64,000 nt of DNA from the NCBI RefSeq assembly GCF_029643245.1, contig NZ_CP116398.1, forward strand, positions 2,356,001-2,420,000, read 5' to 3'. A program made the translations under genes and the position numbers. Shown in pieces: positions 57,103 through 64,000 of this stretch. This stretch comes from Methylomonas sp. EFPC3. GTDB lineage: Bacteria > Pseudomonadota > Gammaproteobacteria > Methylococcales > Methylomonadaceae. How positions within the stretch are numbered: the stretch's first letter is position 1; each line of letters begins with the position of its first letter. A model generated the notes under the pieces. That model searched no databases, was not told the DNA's origin, and was given only the letters and a program-made list of their open reading frames with translations.

Positions 57103-57741
57103 CTATAAATCCTGAATCTGAGAACGAGCCGGATACACGATCTGGCGCGCGCCGATGTCCTTGGTGACAACGCTGCCGGCGCCGACGATACTGCCGCTGC
57201 CGATACGTATACCCTGAATCACCACCGCCCCGGTACCAATATGCGTACCATCGCCGATTTCAACGCCCCCGCTAAGCACCGCCCCCGGTGCAATGTGGAC
57301 GTGACGGCCGATCCGGCACTCGTGGTCAACAATTGCTCCGCTGTTGACGATACAGTTCTCAGCAATTAACGCGCCAACTTGTATCACAGCACCGGCCATG
57401 ACCTGCACCCCGGCTGCCAGACGCACTTGCCCGGCCACAAACGCCGCCGGGTCCAACACGCTTTGGAAGCGGTAGCCGGCGGCGCTAAAGTCGTCGAACA
57501 AGGTGCTGCGCATCCGGTTGTCGTGCGGTAAGGAACCGATACCATTGACCAGCAACACTTGATCCGGCTCGAAGCCGCGTACCGCCTCGTCTCCGCCCAG
57601 AACTCGGCAGCCCAGCCATTCGCTGCCCGGCAGCCGCGCCGGATCGGTCACGCCAACGATTTCGAAACCGCAGCGTTGCAACATGCCCAACAACACCTTG
57701 GCATGGCCGCCGCTCCCCAGCAATATCACCGGCTTTTTCAT
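57103..57741 (-). CDS. legH: sugar O/N-acetyltransferase, NeuD/PglD/LegH-like
   Basis: Left-handed beta-helix acyltransferase of 212 residues. The ATG at 57741 overlaps the legI stop codon by four bases; the longer frame is rejected. It has the N-terminal Rossmann-like GSGGHAKVLLGML motif and hexapeptide repeats from about residue 95 (IVNSGAIVDHECRIGRHVHI in part, GAVLSGGVEIGDGTHIGTGA). In the legionaminic acid pathway this enzyme acetylates the 4-amino group of the UDP-sugar formed by LegB and LegC. The alternative reading, a NeuD-type sialic acid O-acetyltransferase, has the same fold. Confidence 0.88.
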   Translation of the reverse strand: MKKPVILLGSGGHAKVLLGMLQRCGFEIVGVTDPARLPGSEWLGCRVLGGDEAVRGFEPDQVLLVNGIGSLPHDNRMRSTLFDDFSAAGYRFQSVLDPAAFVAGQVRLAAGVQVMAGAVIQVGALIAENCIVNSGAIVDHECRIGRHVHIAPGAVLSGGVEIGDGTHIGTGAVVIQGIRIGSGSIVGAGSVVTKDIGARQIVYPARSQIQDL

Positions 57742-58826
57742 TGCGGCTCCCGCCCGCTGGCAATCAAATCGTCGACCTGATAGCTTTGTGGACTGACAAC
57801 GCCTAAAAGCCGCCAATATTCCATCGGGCTTAAGCCGGTACCGGGACGCTTGCACGCCAAATTTTCGACACTAAACGCATCGCCGGCGGCGATAACCTCG
57901 GCCGCGACCAGACTTTTTCGAGCGACATCGCGAGTTTTCAACTCAACCGGTTGCGGTACTTTCAGCGGCGAGCCAAGCGCATGCTCCACTACTCTGACGG
58001 CTTCGACCATTTGTTTCAGCTCGTCCGGCTCCAAGGAGACTTGATGATCCGGCCCTTTCAAGCTGCGGTCCAACGTGAAATGTTTCTCGATTAACACCGC
58101 ACCGCGGGCCGCGGCAGCGATCGGCACCGCCAATCCCTCGGTATGATCCGAGTACCCGGCCGGTAAGCCGAAAGCCTGGGCCAGCGTATCCATGGCCCGC
58201 AAATGCGCGTGCTCCGGCGGCGTCGGATATTCGCTGGTGCAATGTAGCAAGGTAACTTTTTGCCGCAACACGCTTTGGCCTTGCGCCGAAGCGTAAGCCT
58301 CGCGAAACCGGGCCAGACCGGGCTGGCTCCACCCGAGATAGCCGAAGGCCAAAACCCCCAACGCAGTCTCCACTTCCCCCATCGTCGCCATACCGGTGGA
58401 AACAATAATGTCCTTGCCGGTTTCGGCATGGGCCAGTAAGAACGGGCCGTTGGTAATTTCTCCGGACGGAATTTTGAGTCTGGTCACACCGACTTCGTCG
58501 ACCAAAAACCGCAAACTGTCGATATCGAAGGCGGTAGACAGAAATTCGATAGCGCGACTGCGGCAGTAATCGCGCAAGAGGAGGTGAAACTCGTACTTCA
58601 ACTCCAACTTGCGCAGCATATCGAGTTGGCTTTCCGAAGCATCGGTCGTATGTTTTTGGTAATCGGCCTTGGCTGCAGTCTGCGTTACCAATTTTTCGGC
58701 CTTGAAGGTCTGGAATTTTACCGCATCGGCTCCTGCCGCCGCCGCCACATCGACAAGTCGCATCGCGGTTTCCAGATCTCCGTTATGATTAACTCCCGCC
58801 TCGGCGATGATAAAAACCCGGCTCAT
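57738..58826 (-). CDS. legI: nonulosonic acid synthase, NeuB/LegI-like
   Basis: Condenses phosphoenolpyruvate with a 2,4-diacetamido (or N-acetyl) hexose to give legionaminic (or neuraminic) acid. The protein of 362 residues from the ATG at 58826 has IAEAGVNHNGDLETAMRLV, KFQTFKAEKLVT, LKIPSGEITNGPFL, HCTSEYPTPPEHAHLRAM and GYSDHTEG, and a C-terminal antifreeze/SAF domain (ARKSLVAAEVIAAGDAF, KRPGTGLSP). Neighbouring legH and ptmE and the distal legB-legC-legG favour the legionaminic over the sialic acid substrate. The longer frame from 58859 lacks support. Confidence 0.93.
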   Translation of the reverse strand: MSRVFIIAEAGVNHNGDLETAMRLVDVAAAAGADAVKFQTFKAEKLVTQTAAKADYQKHTTDASESQLDMLRKLELKYEFHLLLRDYCRSRAIEFLSTAFDIDSLRFLVDEVGVTRLKIPSGEITNGPFLLAHAETGKDIIVSTGMATMGEVETALGVLAFGYLGWSQPGLARFREAYASAQGQSVLRQKVTLLHCTSEYPTPPEHAHLRAMDTLAQAFGLPAGYSDHTEGLAVPIAAAARGAVLIEKHFTLDRSLKGPDHQVSLEPDELKQMVEAVRVVEHALGSPLKVPQPVELKTRDVARKSLVAAEVIAAGDAFSVENLACKRPGTGLSPMEYWRLLGVVSPQSYQVDDLIASGREPQ

Positions 58827-58942
58827 GCCTTGCTTGACTCCCCGGCCGTTTCCGGCCACGACTGACTAAAACCATAAGGTTAGTCCAATCGGCAATGGCC
58901 GGTGCCTTAAAAGCGAAGTTGGCAGCCTGAAAATCGGCAGGA

Positions 58943-59716
58943 TCAACCCCGAAATCGCCGCCGCGGCCGATACCCCAACAGACCCGCTATGCCGACGCCG
59001 AACAACCAAGCGGCAGCGGGCAATGGCACCGGCGCGGTACATTGCGCGTCGTCGCCATTGACACAGACACTGACCGACCCGGTATTGTCATGAAAGATAT
59101 CGTCGTTAAAACCGAATTGAATATAGCTAACGCCGACCGGGACGGTAAACGCGACGCCGCTTACCGGCGTGGGATTGCCGTTGTCGTCAACCACCGTACC
59201 CAGACTGAACAGCTCAACAATATTGCCGGCGTCATCGGTGAGCGCACCGAGCAAGGCTTGCAAGAACACACCGTAAGAGGCGGGGTTCGCTGGATTTTGC
59301 GCCACGCCCCATTCGCCGGGCAGGTAGAAACTCGGTAACACCTGCCCGCTCGATCCCGGCTGGTCGTCTTTATACGAATTGCCCACATAGCCGCTGTTAT
59401 CCACCGCCGGTACCCCGCCGATGGCGCTGGTAAGACCGCTTCTATACCCGATGAACACGGCATCACCCGCCCCGATGCCAATATCCGCCAATTTAAGCCG
59501 CGACGGTGCCGTATAGTCGGGCGAAGCCGGACTGCCGTCAGCGCCGAGACCGTAACGGTAGCTGTCGTTCAATCCCCCCGCCTCCCACATCCACGGCCCT
59601 GCGGTGGCTGCAACATTCACTACTTGGTACGACGCGCTCGCCGGTGCCGCGACCGTTGCCAGCAACCCTATCAGCAAACAGGGAAAGATACCGCGCTTAG
59701 CTTGTTTCATAGTCAC
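58943..59716 (-). CDS. VPLPA-tailed secreted protein
   Basis: Secreted protein of 257 residues with a good AGGAG site. The signal peptide ends near TVAAPASA. The mature part has Gly/Asn/Asp-rich beta segments (WMWEAGGLNDSYRYGLGADG, VSYIQFGFNDDIFHDNTGSV) and two cysteines (CVNGDDAQC) just before the tail VPLPAAAWLFGVGIAGLLG with RPRRRFRG. It is transcribed in the same direction as legI but separated from it by 116 bases. Its place inside a flagellin-sugar locus is probably incidental. Function unknown. Confidence 0.82.
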   Translation of the reverse strand: MTMKQAKRGIFPCLLIGLLATVAAPASASYQVVNVAATAGPWMWEAGGLNDSYRYGLGADGSPASPDYTAPSRLKLADIGIGAGDAVFIGYRSGLTSAIGGVPAVDNSGYVGNSYKDDQPGSSGQVLPSFYLPGEWGVAQNPANPASYGVFLQALLGALTDDAGNIVELFSLGTVVDDNGNPTPVSGVAFTVPVGVSYIQFGFNDDIFHDNTGSVSVCVNGDDAQCTAPVPLPAAAWLFGVGIAGLLGYRPRRRFRG

Positions 59717-60043
59717 ACTCCTAAATTGATGATTCCATGCCAGTAGCCTAAGTTTAGGCGGAATCCGGATTTCGAACGCTTAGGCATAACCTGCAAATCG
59801 GTATCCGCCCGCTTGCATCCGAATCGCGACCACAGTATATCCCCGGCTCTGCTCAAACATCACCACTAAGTTGACAGCGGTTTCCCTGGCTATTCTTAAT
59901 TGTAGAAGCCGCCTGCCACCCCCTTCGCTACCAAGCCCGCCCGGCAAAACGTGTAAAATCCAAGTATTATCAACCTGCGGCGGCCCAACCCGCGCCGAAG
60001 CAACACGATCAATCTTTCCGCTCCATCGAACTAAAAATCCATT
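59717..60043. promoter_or_regulatory. divergent intergenic region, VPLPA gene and fba
   Basis: No gene. Close to the VPLPA start lie GCCTAA-GT-TTAGGC (59746-59759), AATCCGGATT just after it, and a further TTAGGC word at about 59781, a cluster suggestive of an operator. On the fba side TTGACA at 59874-59879 could be a -35 box, but no convincing -10 follows at standard spacing. Confidence 0.45.
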
Positions 60044-61045
60044 ATGGCCCTGGTTTCACTCAGACAACTGCTCGACTACGCAGCCGAGCACAATTTCGCA
60101 GTACCCGCCTTCAACATCAGCAACATGGAACAAGTGCAGGCCATCATGCAGGCCGCCGACGCTTGCGACAGCCCGGTGATCATGCAGGGCTCGGCCGGCG
60201 CCAACCGCTATGCCGGCGAAATTTTCCTGCGCCACTTGATCCAGGCTGCCGTTGAGCAATATCCGCATATTCCGGTGGTGATGCACCGCGATCATGCGCC
60301 GAGTCCGGCACTTTGCGCGCAAGCGATCCAAAACGGCTTTAGCTCGGTGATGATGGACGGCTCGTTACTGGAGGATATGAAAACCCCGGCGTCGTTCGAC
60401 TACAACGTCGAAGTCACCCGTAAAGTGGTCGACATGGCCCATGCCTGCGGCGTGTCGGTGGAAGGCGAGATCGGCTGTCTGGGTTCGCTGGAAGCCGATA
60501 CCGACCACAGCCGGCTGCTGACCGACCCCGACGAAGCCGCTCAGTTCGTCGAACTGACGCGAGTCGATGCATTGGCCGTTGCCATCGGCACCAGCCACGG
60601 CGCTTACAAATTCAGCAAGCCGCCCACCGGCGAGGTGTTGGTGATCAACCGCTTAAAAGAATTGCAGCAACGCCTGCCCAACATGCATTTCGTCATGCAC
60701 GGCTCCAGTTCCGTGCCGCAGGAATGGCTGGCAGTCATCAACGCCCACGGCGGCGAGATTCGGCAAACCTATGGCGTGCCGGTTGCCGAAATCGTCGAAG
60801 GCATCAAGTACGGCGTACGTAAGGTCAACATCGACACCGACCTGCGCATGGCCTCGACCGGCGCCATGCGCCGCTTTCTGGCCCAGCCTGACAATGTCGC
60901 CGAATTGGATGCGCGCAAGACTTTCGCGGCGGCCAGAGATGCGATGCAAAAGCTCTGTCAAGAGCGCTACCAAGCCTTCGGCTCGGCCGGCCACGCCGGC
61001 AAGATCAAACCGTTGCCATTAAGTGCAATGGCCCAGCGTTACTGA
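60044..61045 (+). CDS. fba: fructose-bisphosphate aldolase, class II
   Basis: Zinc-dependent aldolase of 333 residues that cleaves fructose 1,6-bisphosphate (and in Calvin-type enzymes also forms sedoheptulose 1,7-bisphosphate). Visible: [25 protein letters not shown] with Asp83/His84 in the catalytic and zinc region, [33 protein letters not shown] and NIDTDLRMA. Length and motifs fit the Calvin-cycle subtype, as in methanotrophs and autotrophs. It stands alone on the plus strand inside an otherwise minus-strand sugar locus, with no ribulose-cycle neighbour here. Confidence 0.95.
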   Translation: MALVSLRQLLDYAAEHNFAVPAFNISNMEQVQAIMQAADACDSPVIMQGSAGANRYAGEIFLRHLIQAAVEQYPHIPVVMHRDHAPSPALCAQAIQNGFSSVMMDGSLLEDMKTPASFDYNVEVTRKVVDMAHACGVSVEGEIGCLGSLEADTDHSRLLTDPDEAAQFVELTRVDALAVAIGTSHGAYKFSKPPTGEVLVINRLKELQQRLPNMHFVMHGSSSVPQEWLAVINAHGGEIRQTYGVPVAEIVEGIKYGVRKVNIDTDLRMASTGAMRRFLAQPDNVAELDARKTFAAARDAMQKLCQERYQAFGSAGHAGKIKPLPLSAMAQRY

Positions 61046-61263
61046 GCAGAGACCGGCCGCTTGGATGCGGCACAGGCAAAATTCAGATAGTCGAACAGTT
61101 CCCGAGCATTCGGATCGCTGATCCGATCGCTACCGAACTTGGGCATCACGCCCTATTTACCTCCCGACATGCGCGGATCGCGGCAGACCCGTGAATCGCG
61201 CTCAGGCATGTCGGATTCGATGATGTCTTCGCCGCGGCGGTGACCGCCGGAGCAATGGCTCAT
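61039..61263 (-). pseudogene. cytochrome c-like remnant downstream of legG
   Basis: A minus-strand ATG at 61263 overlaps the legG stop by four bases and opens a 36-codon frame (MSHCSGGHRRGEDI...) that stops at 61153. Reading on in the same direction, MPKFGSDRISDPNARELFDYL and a stop at 61039 look like the C-terminal part of a small c-type cytochrome (axial Met segment and final helix). CSGGH may be a broken CxxCH. The tail overlaps the fba stop. Interpreted as a decayed gene; a short functional peptide is possible but less likely. Confidence 0.45.
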
Positions 61264-62435
61264 GGTAGCGTCGCCAAATCATGAAACCGCTTCTTCAACA
61301 ACGGGCCCAGATCGGTGTTCTTTAACACCTGCTTGATCGCCGCCGATGCGCCGCCGCTACCGTAAGGATGTTGCAAATTTGCCAATACCGGCGCCAATGC
61401 GCCGGACCAGATTTGTGCCAGCGCTGCGACGATCGCCTCGGCCTGCGGCGAGCAATTTAGCACGCTGGCGGCGCACAAGCGGCCGCGCTGGCGGTCGCCG
61501 ATATTGACGGTCGGAACCTTGAATGCCGGCGCTTCCAACAGGCCGCTGGACGAATTGCCGACCACCGCATCGACCAGGCGCATCGCCGACAAATAACGGA
61601 GCGAACCCAACGAGACGAAGGCCGCAACCCGCTGCGGCCAACGCTCGCGGTAGCCTTCGATCAATTCGGCGATAATCCGGCCGTCGGCGTCGGCGTTGCT
61701 GTAGGTAAAAATGACATGAACCTCCGGATAGGCGTCCAGGGCCTGCAGTAGTTGCTTGAACTGCTCGGCGGCACTGGCATCTTCCAAGGTCACCGGGTGA
61801 AACGTTACCAACAAATTCCGCGTAGCCAGCTTGAAGCCGATGGCGGCTTCCAATTCGGCGCGATGCAATAACGGCAAGCGCGCGATATTGTCCAAACCCG
61901 GCGCACCGACGTTAAACACCCGCTCCGGTTGCTCGCCGAGCTGGATCACCCGTTGCCGGTAGACTTCGGCGGCGGTGAAATGCAGGTGCGACAGCTTGGT
62001 CAGCGCATGTCTGATCGCATCGTCGATCGCGCCTTCGCTGAGTTCGCCGCCGTGGATATGCGCGATCGGAATCCTTAAATTCATGGCCGCCTGCGCCGCC
62101 GCGAAAATCTCGAACCGGTCGCCGAGCACGACCGCGATGTCCGGCTCTAATTCCGCCAACGCATCGGCAAAACCGATCAAGCCCAAACCCATCGCCTTGC
62201 TGATACCGACCGGCGTGTCCGACGACAGCAGCATTTCCACCTTTCGGTCGATGTTAAATCCGTCGGCGCTGATTTGTTGCCAGGTCAAACCGAATTCCGG
62301 CGATAAATGCATGCCGGTGACCACCAACTGTAATTCCAGGTCCGGGTCAGCTTGAATTTCCTGCAGTAACCAATACAGCAAACCGTATTCGGCCCGCGAA
62401 CCGGTAACGACGCAGATTTTGCGTGGCGCTGTCAT
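61260..62435 (-). CDS. legG: UDP-sugar 2-epimerase (hydrolysing), NeuC/LegG-like
   Basis: Enzyme of 391 residues from the ATG at 62435, which overlaps the legC stop by four bases; the longer frame is rejected. It removes UDP and epimerises C2 of the bacillosamine-type sugar to give the hexose used by LegI. Motifs: CVVTGSRAEYGLLYWLL, LGDRFEIFAAAQAA, IAHIHGGELSEGAIDDAIRH, FHPVTLED, GNSSSGLLEAPAFKVPTVNIG and DRQRGRL. Catalytic residues typical of NeuC are in these blocks. The hexosamine donor (UDP or GDP) cannot be read from the sequence; the ptmE gene hints at GDP-linked intermediates. Confidence 0.92.
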   Translation of the reverse strand: MTAPRKICVVTGSRAEYGLLYWLLQEIQADPDLELQLVVTGMHLSPEFGLTWQQISADGFNIDRKVEMLLSSDTPVGISKAMGLGLIGFADALAELEPDIAVVLGDRFEIFAAAQAAMNLRIPIAHIHGGELSEGAIDDAIRHALTKLSHLHFTAAEVYRQRVIQLGEQPERVFNVGAPGLDNIARLPLLHRAELEAAIGFKLATRNLLVTFHPVTLEDASAAEQFKQLLQALDAYPEVHVIFTYSNADADGRIIAELIEGYRERWPQRVAAFVSLGSLRYLSAMRLVDAVVGNSSSGLLEAPAFKVPTVNIGDRQRGRLCAASVLNCSPQAEAIVAALAQIWSGALAPVLANLQHPYGSGGASAAIKQVLKNTDLGPLLKKRFHDLATLP

Positions 62436-63571
62436 AGCACCACGCTGCTGGGTACGTTGACCAAGCGCTCGGCCAAACGGCGCGAGTTTTCGAGACCATC
62501 GGTCTGGCAATGGCGATACATCGGTAAATCCGACATCAGCTCCCACAAGGGCCGGGTCATCACGCCATGGTTATTGGTGTATTCCAGACACGCGTCGCGC
62601 TCAGTCAAGTCATTGAGCAATAACGCATTCAACCAATAATTAGATTCTGCATCGGCTGGTTCGGCAAAGATTTTCACGGCATTGTCGACGGCCCAGTCCA
62701 AGTAGCGGCGGGCCAATTCGCGCTTGGCGGCGACGAATTCCGGCAACTGCTCCAGCTGCGCCAGACCCAGCGCGGCGTTCAGATTCGGCATTCGGTAGTT
62801 GTAGCCGATTCGGTCGTGTTCGAATTTCCAGGCATGGGCCAATTTAGCGGTGGTGGTCAGATGCTTGGCCTGCCGGGCCAATTCGTCATCGTCGGTCAGA
62901 ATCATGCCGCCGCCGCCGGTGGTGATGATCTTGTTGCCGTTGAAGCTGAGCACGCCGAGTTTGCCGAAGGTACCGCAATGCCGATCGCCGAGCCGGCTAC
63001 CCAACGCTTCGGCCGCATCCTCGACGACGGCGATTCCATAGTCGCCGCAGACCTTAAGCAAGCCCGCCATATCGCAAGGATGGCCGAAGGTATGCATCGG
63101 CAGGCAGGCGGCGATACGCTTGCCGCTGGTTTTGTTATAAACCCCGTCGTCGCGGCGCTCGCCGTGTTGCGCCAGAAACGCCGCCAACGCCGCCGGCGAC
63201 AGGCCTAGAGTCGCGCTATCGACATCGACGAAGACCGGCTCGGCGCCGCAGTAGTGAATCGCATTGCAGGTGGCAATAAAGGTCACCGCCTGGGTAACCA
63301 CCTCGTCGCCGGGTTCGACGCCGGTCAGCAATAGCGCAATATGCAGCGCGGCAGAGCCGTTGACGGTGGCAACCGCATGCTTGGCGCCGCAGTATTCGGC
63401 AATCTTGCGCTCGAATTCACTGACATACGGCCCGACGCTGGAGACGAAGGTGCTGTCGATCACGTCGTTCAAATAGCGTTTTTCGTTGCCGGCAAAACGC
63501 GGTTCGTGCAACGGAATGAAAGCGTCGGTTTGGTAAATCTCCCTGACGAAACCGACCAAACGCTCAAACAT
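62432..63571 (-). CDS. legC: PLP-dependent nucleotide-sugar aminotransferase, LegC-like
   Basis: DegT/DnrJ/EryC1-family aminotransferase of 379 residues that aminates the 4-keto sugar made by LegB. The PLP-binding lysine is Lys214 in SFNGNKIITTGGGG; other landmarks are TVNGSAALHIALLL, HTFGHPCDM, VVEDAAEALGS and RIGYNYRMPNLNAALG. It overlaps legB by eight bases and legG by four, so the three form a tightly coupled operon. PseC-type enzymes share this fold, but the LegB/LegG partners favour LegC. Confidence 0.92.
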   Translation of the reverse strand: MFERLVGFVREIYQTDAFIPLHEPRFAGNEKRYLNDVIDSTFVSSVGPYVSEFERKIAEYCGAKHAVATVNGSAALHIALLLTGVEPGDEVVTQAVTFIATCNAIHYCGAEPVFVDVDSATLGLSPAALAAFLAQHGERRDDGVYNKTSGKRIAACLPMHTFGHPCDMAGLLKVCGDYGIAVVEDAAEALGSRLGDRHCGTFGKLGVLSFNGNKIITTGGGGMILTDDDELARQAKHLTTTAKLAHAWKFEHDRIGYNYRMPNLNAALGLAQLEQLPEFVAAKRELARRYLDWAVDNAVKIFAEPADAESNYWLNALLLNDLTERDACLEYTNNHGVMTRPLWELMSDLPMYRHCQTDGLENSRRLAERLVNVPSSVVL

Positions 63572-64000
63572 TGTAAATATCCGTTTTATATTTTTTCAGA
63601 TTCTCGGGCCGGCAAAACCAGTCCACGGTGCGGCGCAGGCCTTCTTCCAAGCTGACTTCCGGGTTAAACCCGGTTAATTCTCTGATCTTGCTGTTATCGC
63701 ACCACAACCGGTTGACTTCGGATTTTTCCGGCCGCAAACGTTGCTCGTCGACCAGAAATTCGACGTCGCTGGCCATGATGGCCTTGATCAGATTCAAGGT
63801 GTCGCCGACCGAGATTTCGAAATTGGAACCAATGTTGACTGTCTCGCCGATGGTTTTGTCCGACTCGGCCAGCGCGATGAAGCCGCGGCAAGTATCTTCG
63901 ACGTAGTTGAAATCGCGAGTCGGCGTGACGTCGCCGAGCTGGATTTGCTTTTTACCGGCGGCGATCTGGCTGATGATGGTCGGAATCACCGCTCTGGCGG
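63564..64000 (-). CDS. legB: NAD-dependent 4,6-dehydratase, LegB-like (5' end off window)
   Basis: C-terminal 145 or so residues of a short-chain dehydrogenase-type nucleotide-sugar dehydratase; the start lies beyond the right edge. Visible family features are GDVTPTRDFNYVEDTCRGF, GETVNIGSNFEISVGDTL, FLVDEQRLRPEKSEVNRLW and FNPEVSLEEGLRRTVDWF. The reaction would be 4,6-dehydration of the activated GlcNAc, the first committed step before LegC. Its catalytic YxxxK lies outside the window, so the call rests on C-terminal similarity and operon context. Confidence 0.85.
   Translation of the reverse strand, partial: ARAVIPTIISQIAAGKKQIQLGDVTPTRDFNYVEDTCRGFIALAESDKTIGETVNIGSNFEISVGDTLNLIKAIMASDVEFLVDEQRLRPEKSEVNRLWCDNSKIRELTGFNPEVSLEEGLRRTVDWFCRPENLKKYKTDIYNV

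Overview
The window reads as a GC-rich chromosomal segment of a gammaproteobacterium. Seven secreted proteins end in a VPxPxxxW...RR tail of the PEP-CTERM/exosortase type, with the VPLPAxxWLFGSALLG flavour that I associate with Methylomonas-like methanotrophs. A polar-type flagellin locus, a Calvin-subtype class II aldolase and kdpDE fit that picture. The genus is inference; no rRNA or methane-oxidation gene is visible.

Region 1 (1-13.6 kb, all minus strand) is a biosynthetic cluster read from right to left: acyl-AMP/ACP ligase, two tandem TauD-type non-heme iron dioxygenases, an FcoT-like thioesterase, an ACP-KS-ACP-C-A-PCP hybrid megasynthase, and a TubC-docked C-A-PCP-TE NRPS that runs off the left edge. 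Ligase + Rv0097/ScoE-like dioxygenase + Rv0098/ScoD-like thioesterase + ACP + NRPS is the gene set that makes isonitrile lipopeptides in Actinobacteria. This appears to be a proteobacterial, rearranged version with a duplicated isonitrile-forming enzyme, an inserted KS and a thioesterase instead of a reductase release domain.

Region 2 (14.0-26.95 kb, minus strand) is a tandemly repeated cassette of secreted proteins. In transcription order each unit has a shared upstream regulatory region, a secreted protein 'X', a VPLPA-tailed protein 'Y' and an N-terminally anchored HEAT-repeat protein 'Z'. Unit C is complete and carries two extra DUF1566/Lcl-type VPLPA proteins. Unit B is complete. Unit A has its X gene collapsed to a scar with an intact upstream region. 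A fourth unit survives only as the last codons of a Z gene. A 131-bp MITE-like element sits in the unit A upstream region. I do not recognise this X-Y-Z system as anything described.

Region 3 (27.4-35.3 kb, plus strand) holds an Ntn-hydrolase acylase of the penicillin/AHL/lipopeptide acylase family, then an RND/MMPL exporter, a LolA-like periplasmic protein and a DUF1302-like outer-membrane protein, which together look like a lipid or amphiphile export line. Region 4 (35.4-50 kb) has a VPLPA protein, kdpDE without kdpFABC, a ~3100-residue secreted mosaic protein with a CxxCH haem motif, and a canonical PEP-CTERM protein. Region 5 (50.4-64 kb) has an ABC exporter, the flagellar filament block fliC-flaG-fliD-fliS-fliT under a clear sigma-28 promoter, and a legionaminic acid pathway (legB-legC-legG ... 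legI-legH-ptmE), which presumably supplies the nonulosonic acid that decorates the flagellin. The pathway is split by a fructose-bisphosphate aldolase gene, a VPLPA protein and a cytochrome c-like remnant.

No tRNA, rRNA, CRISPR array or intact insertion sequence was seen.
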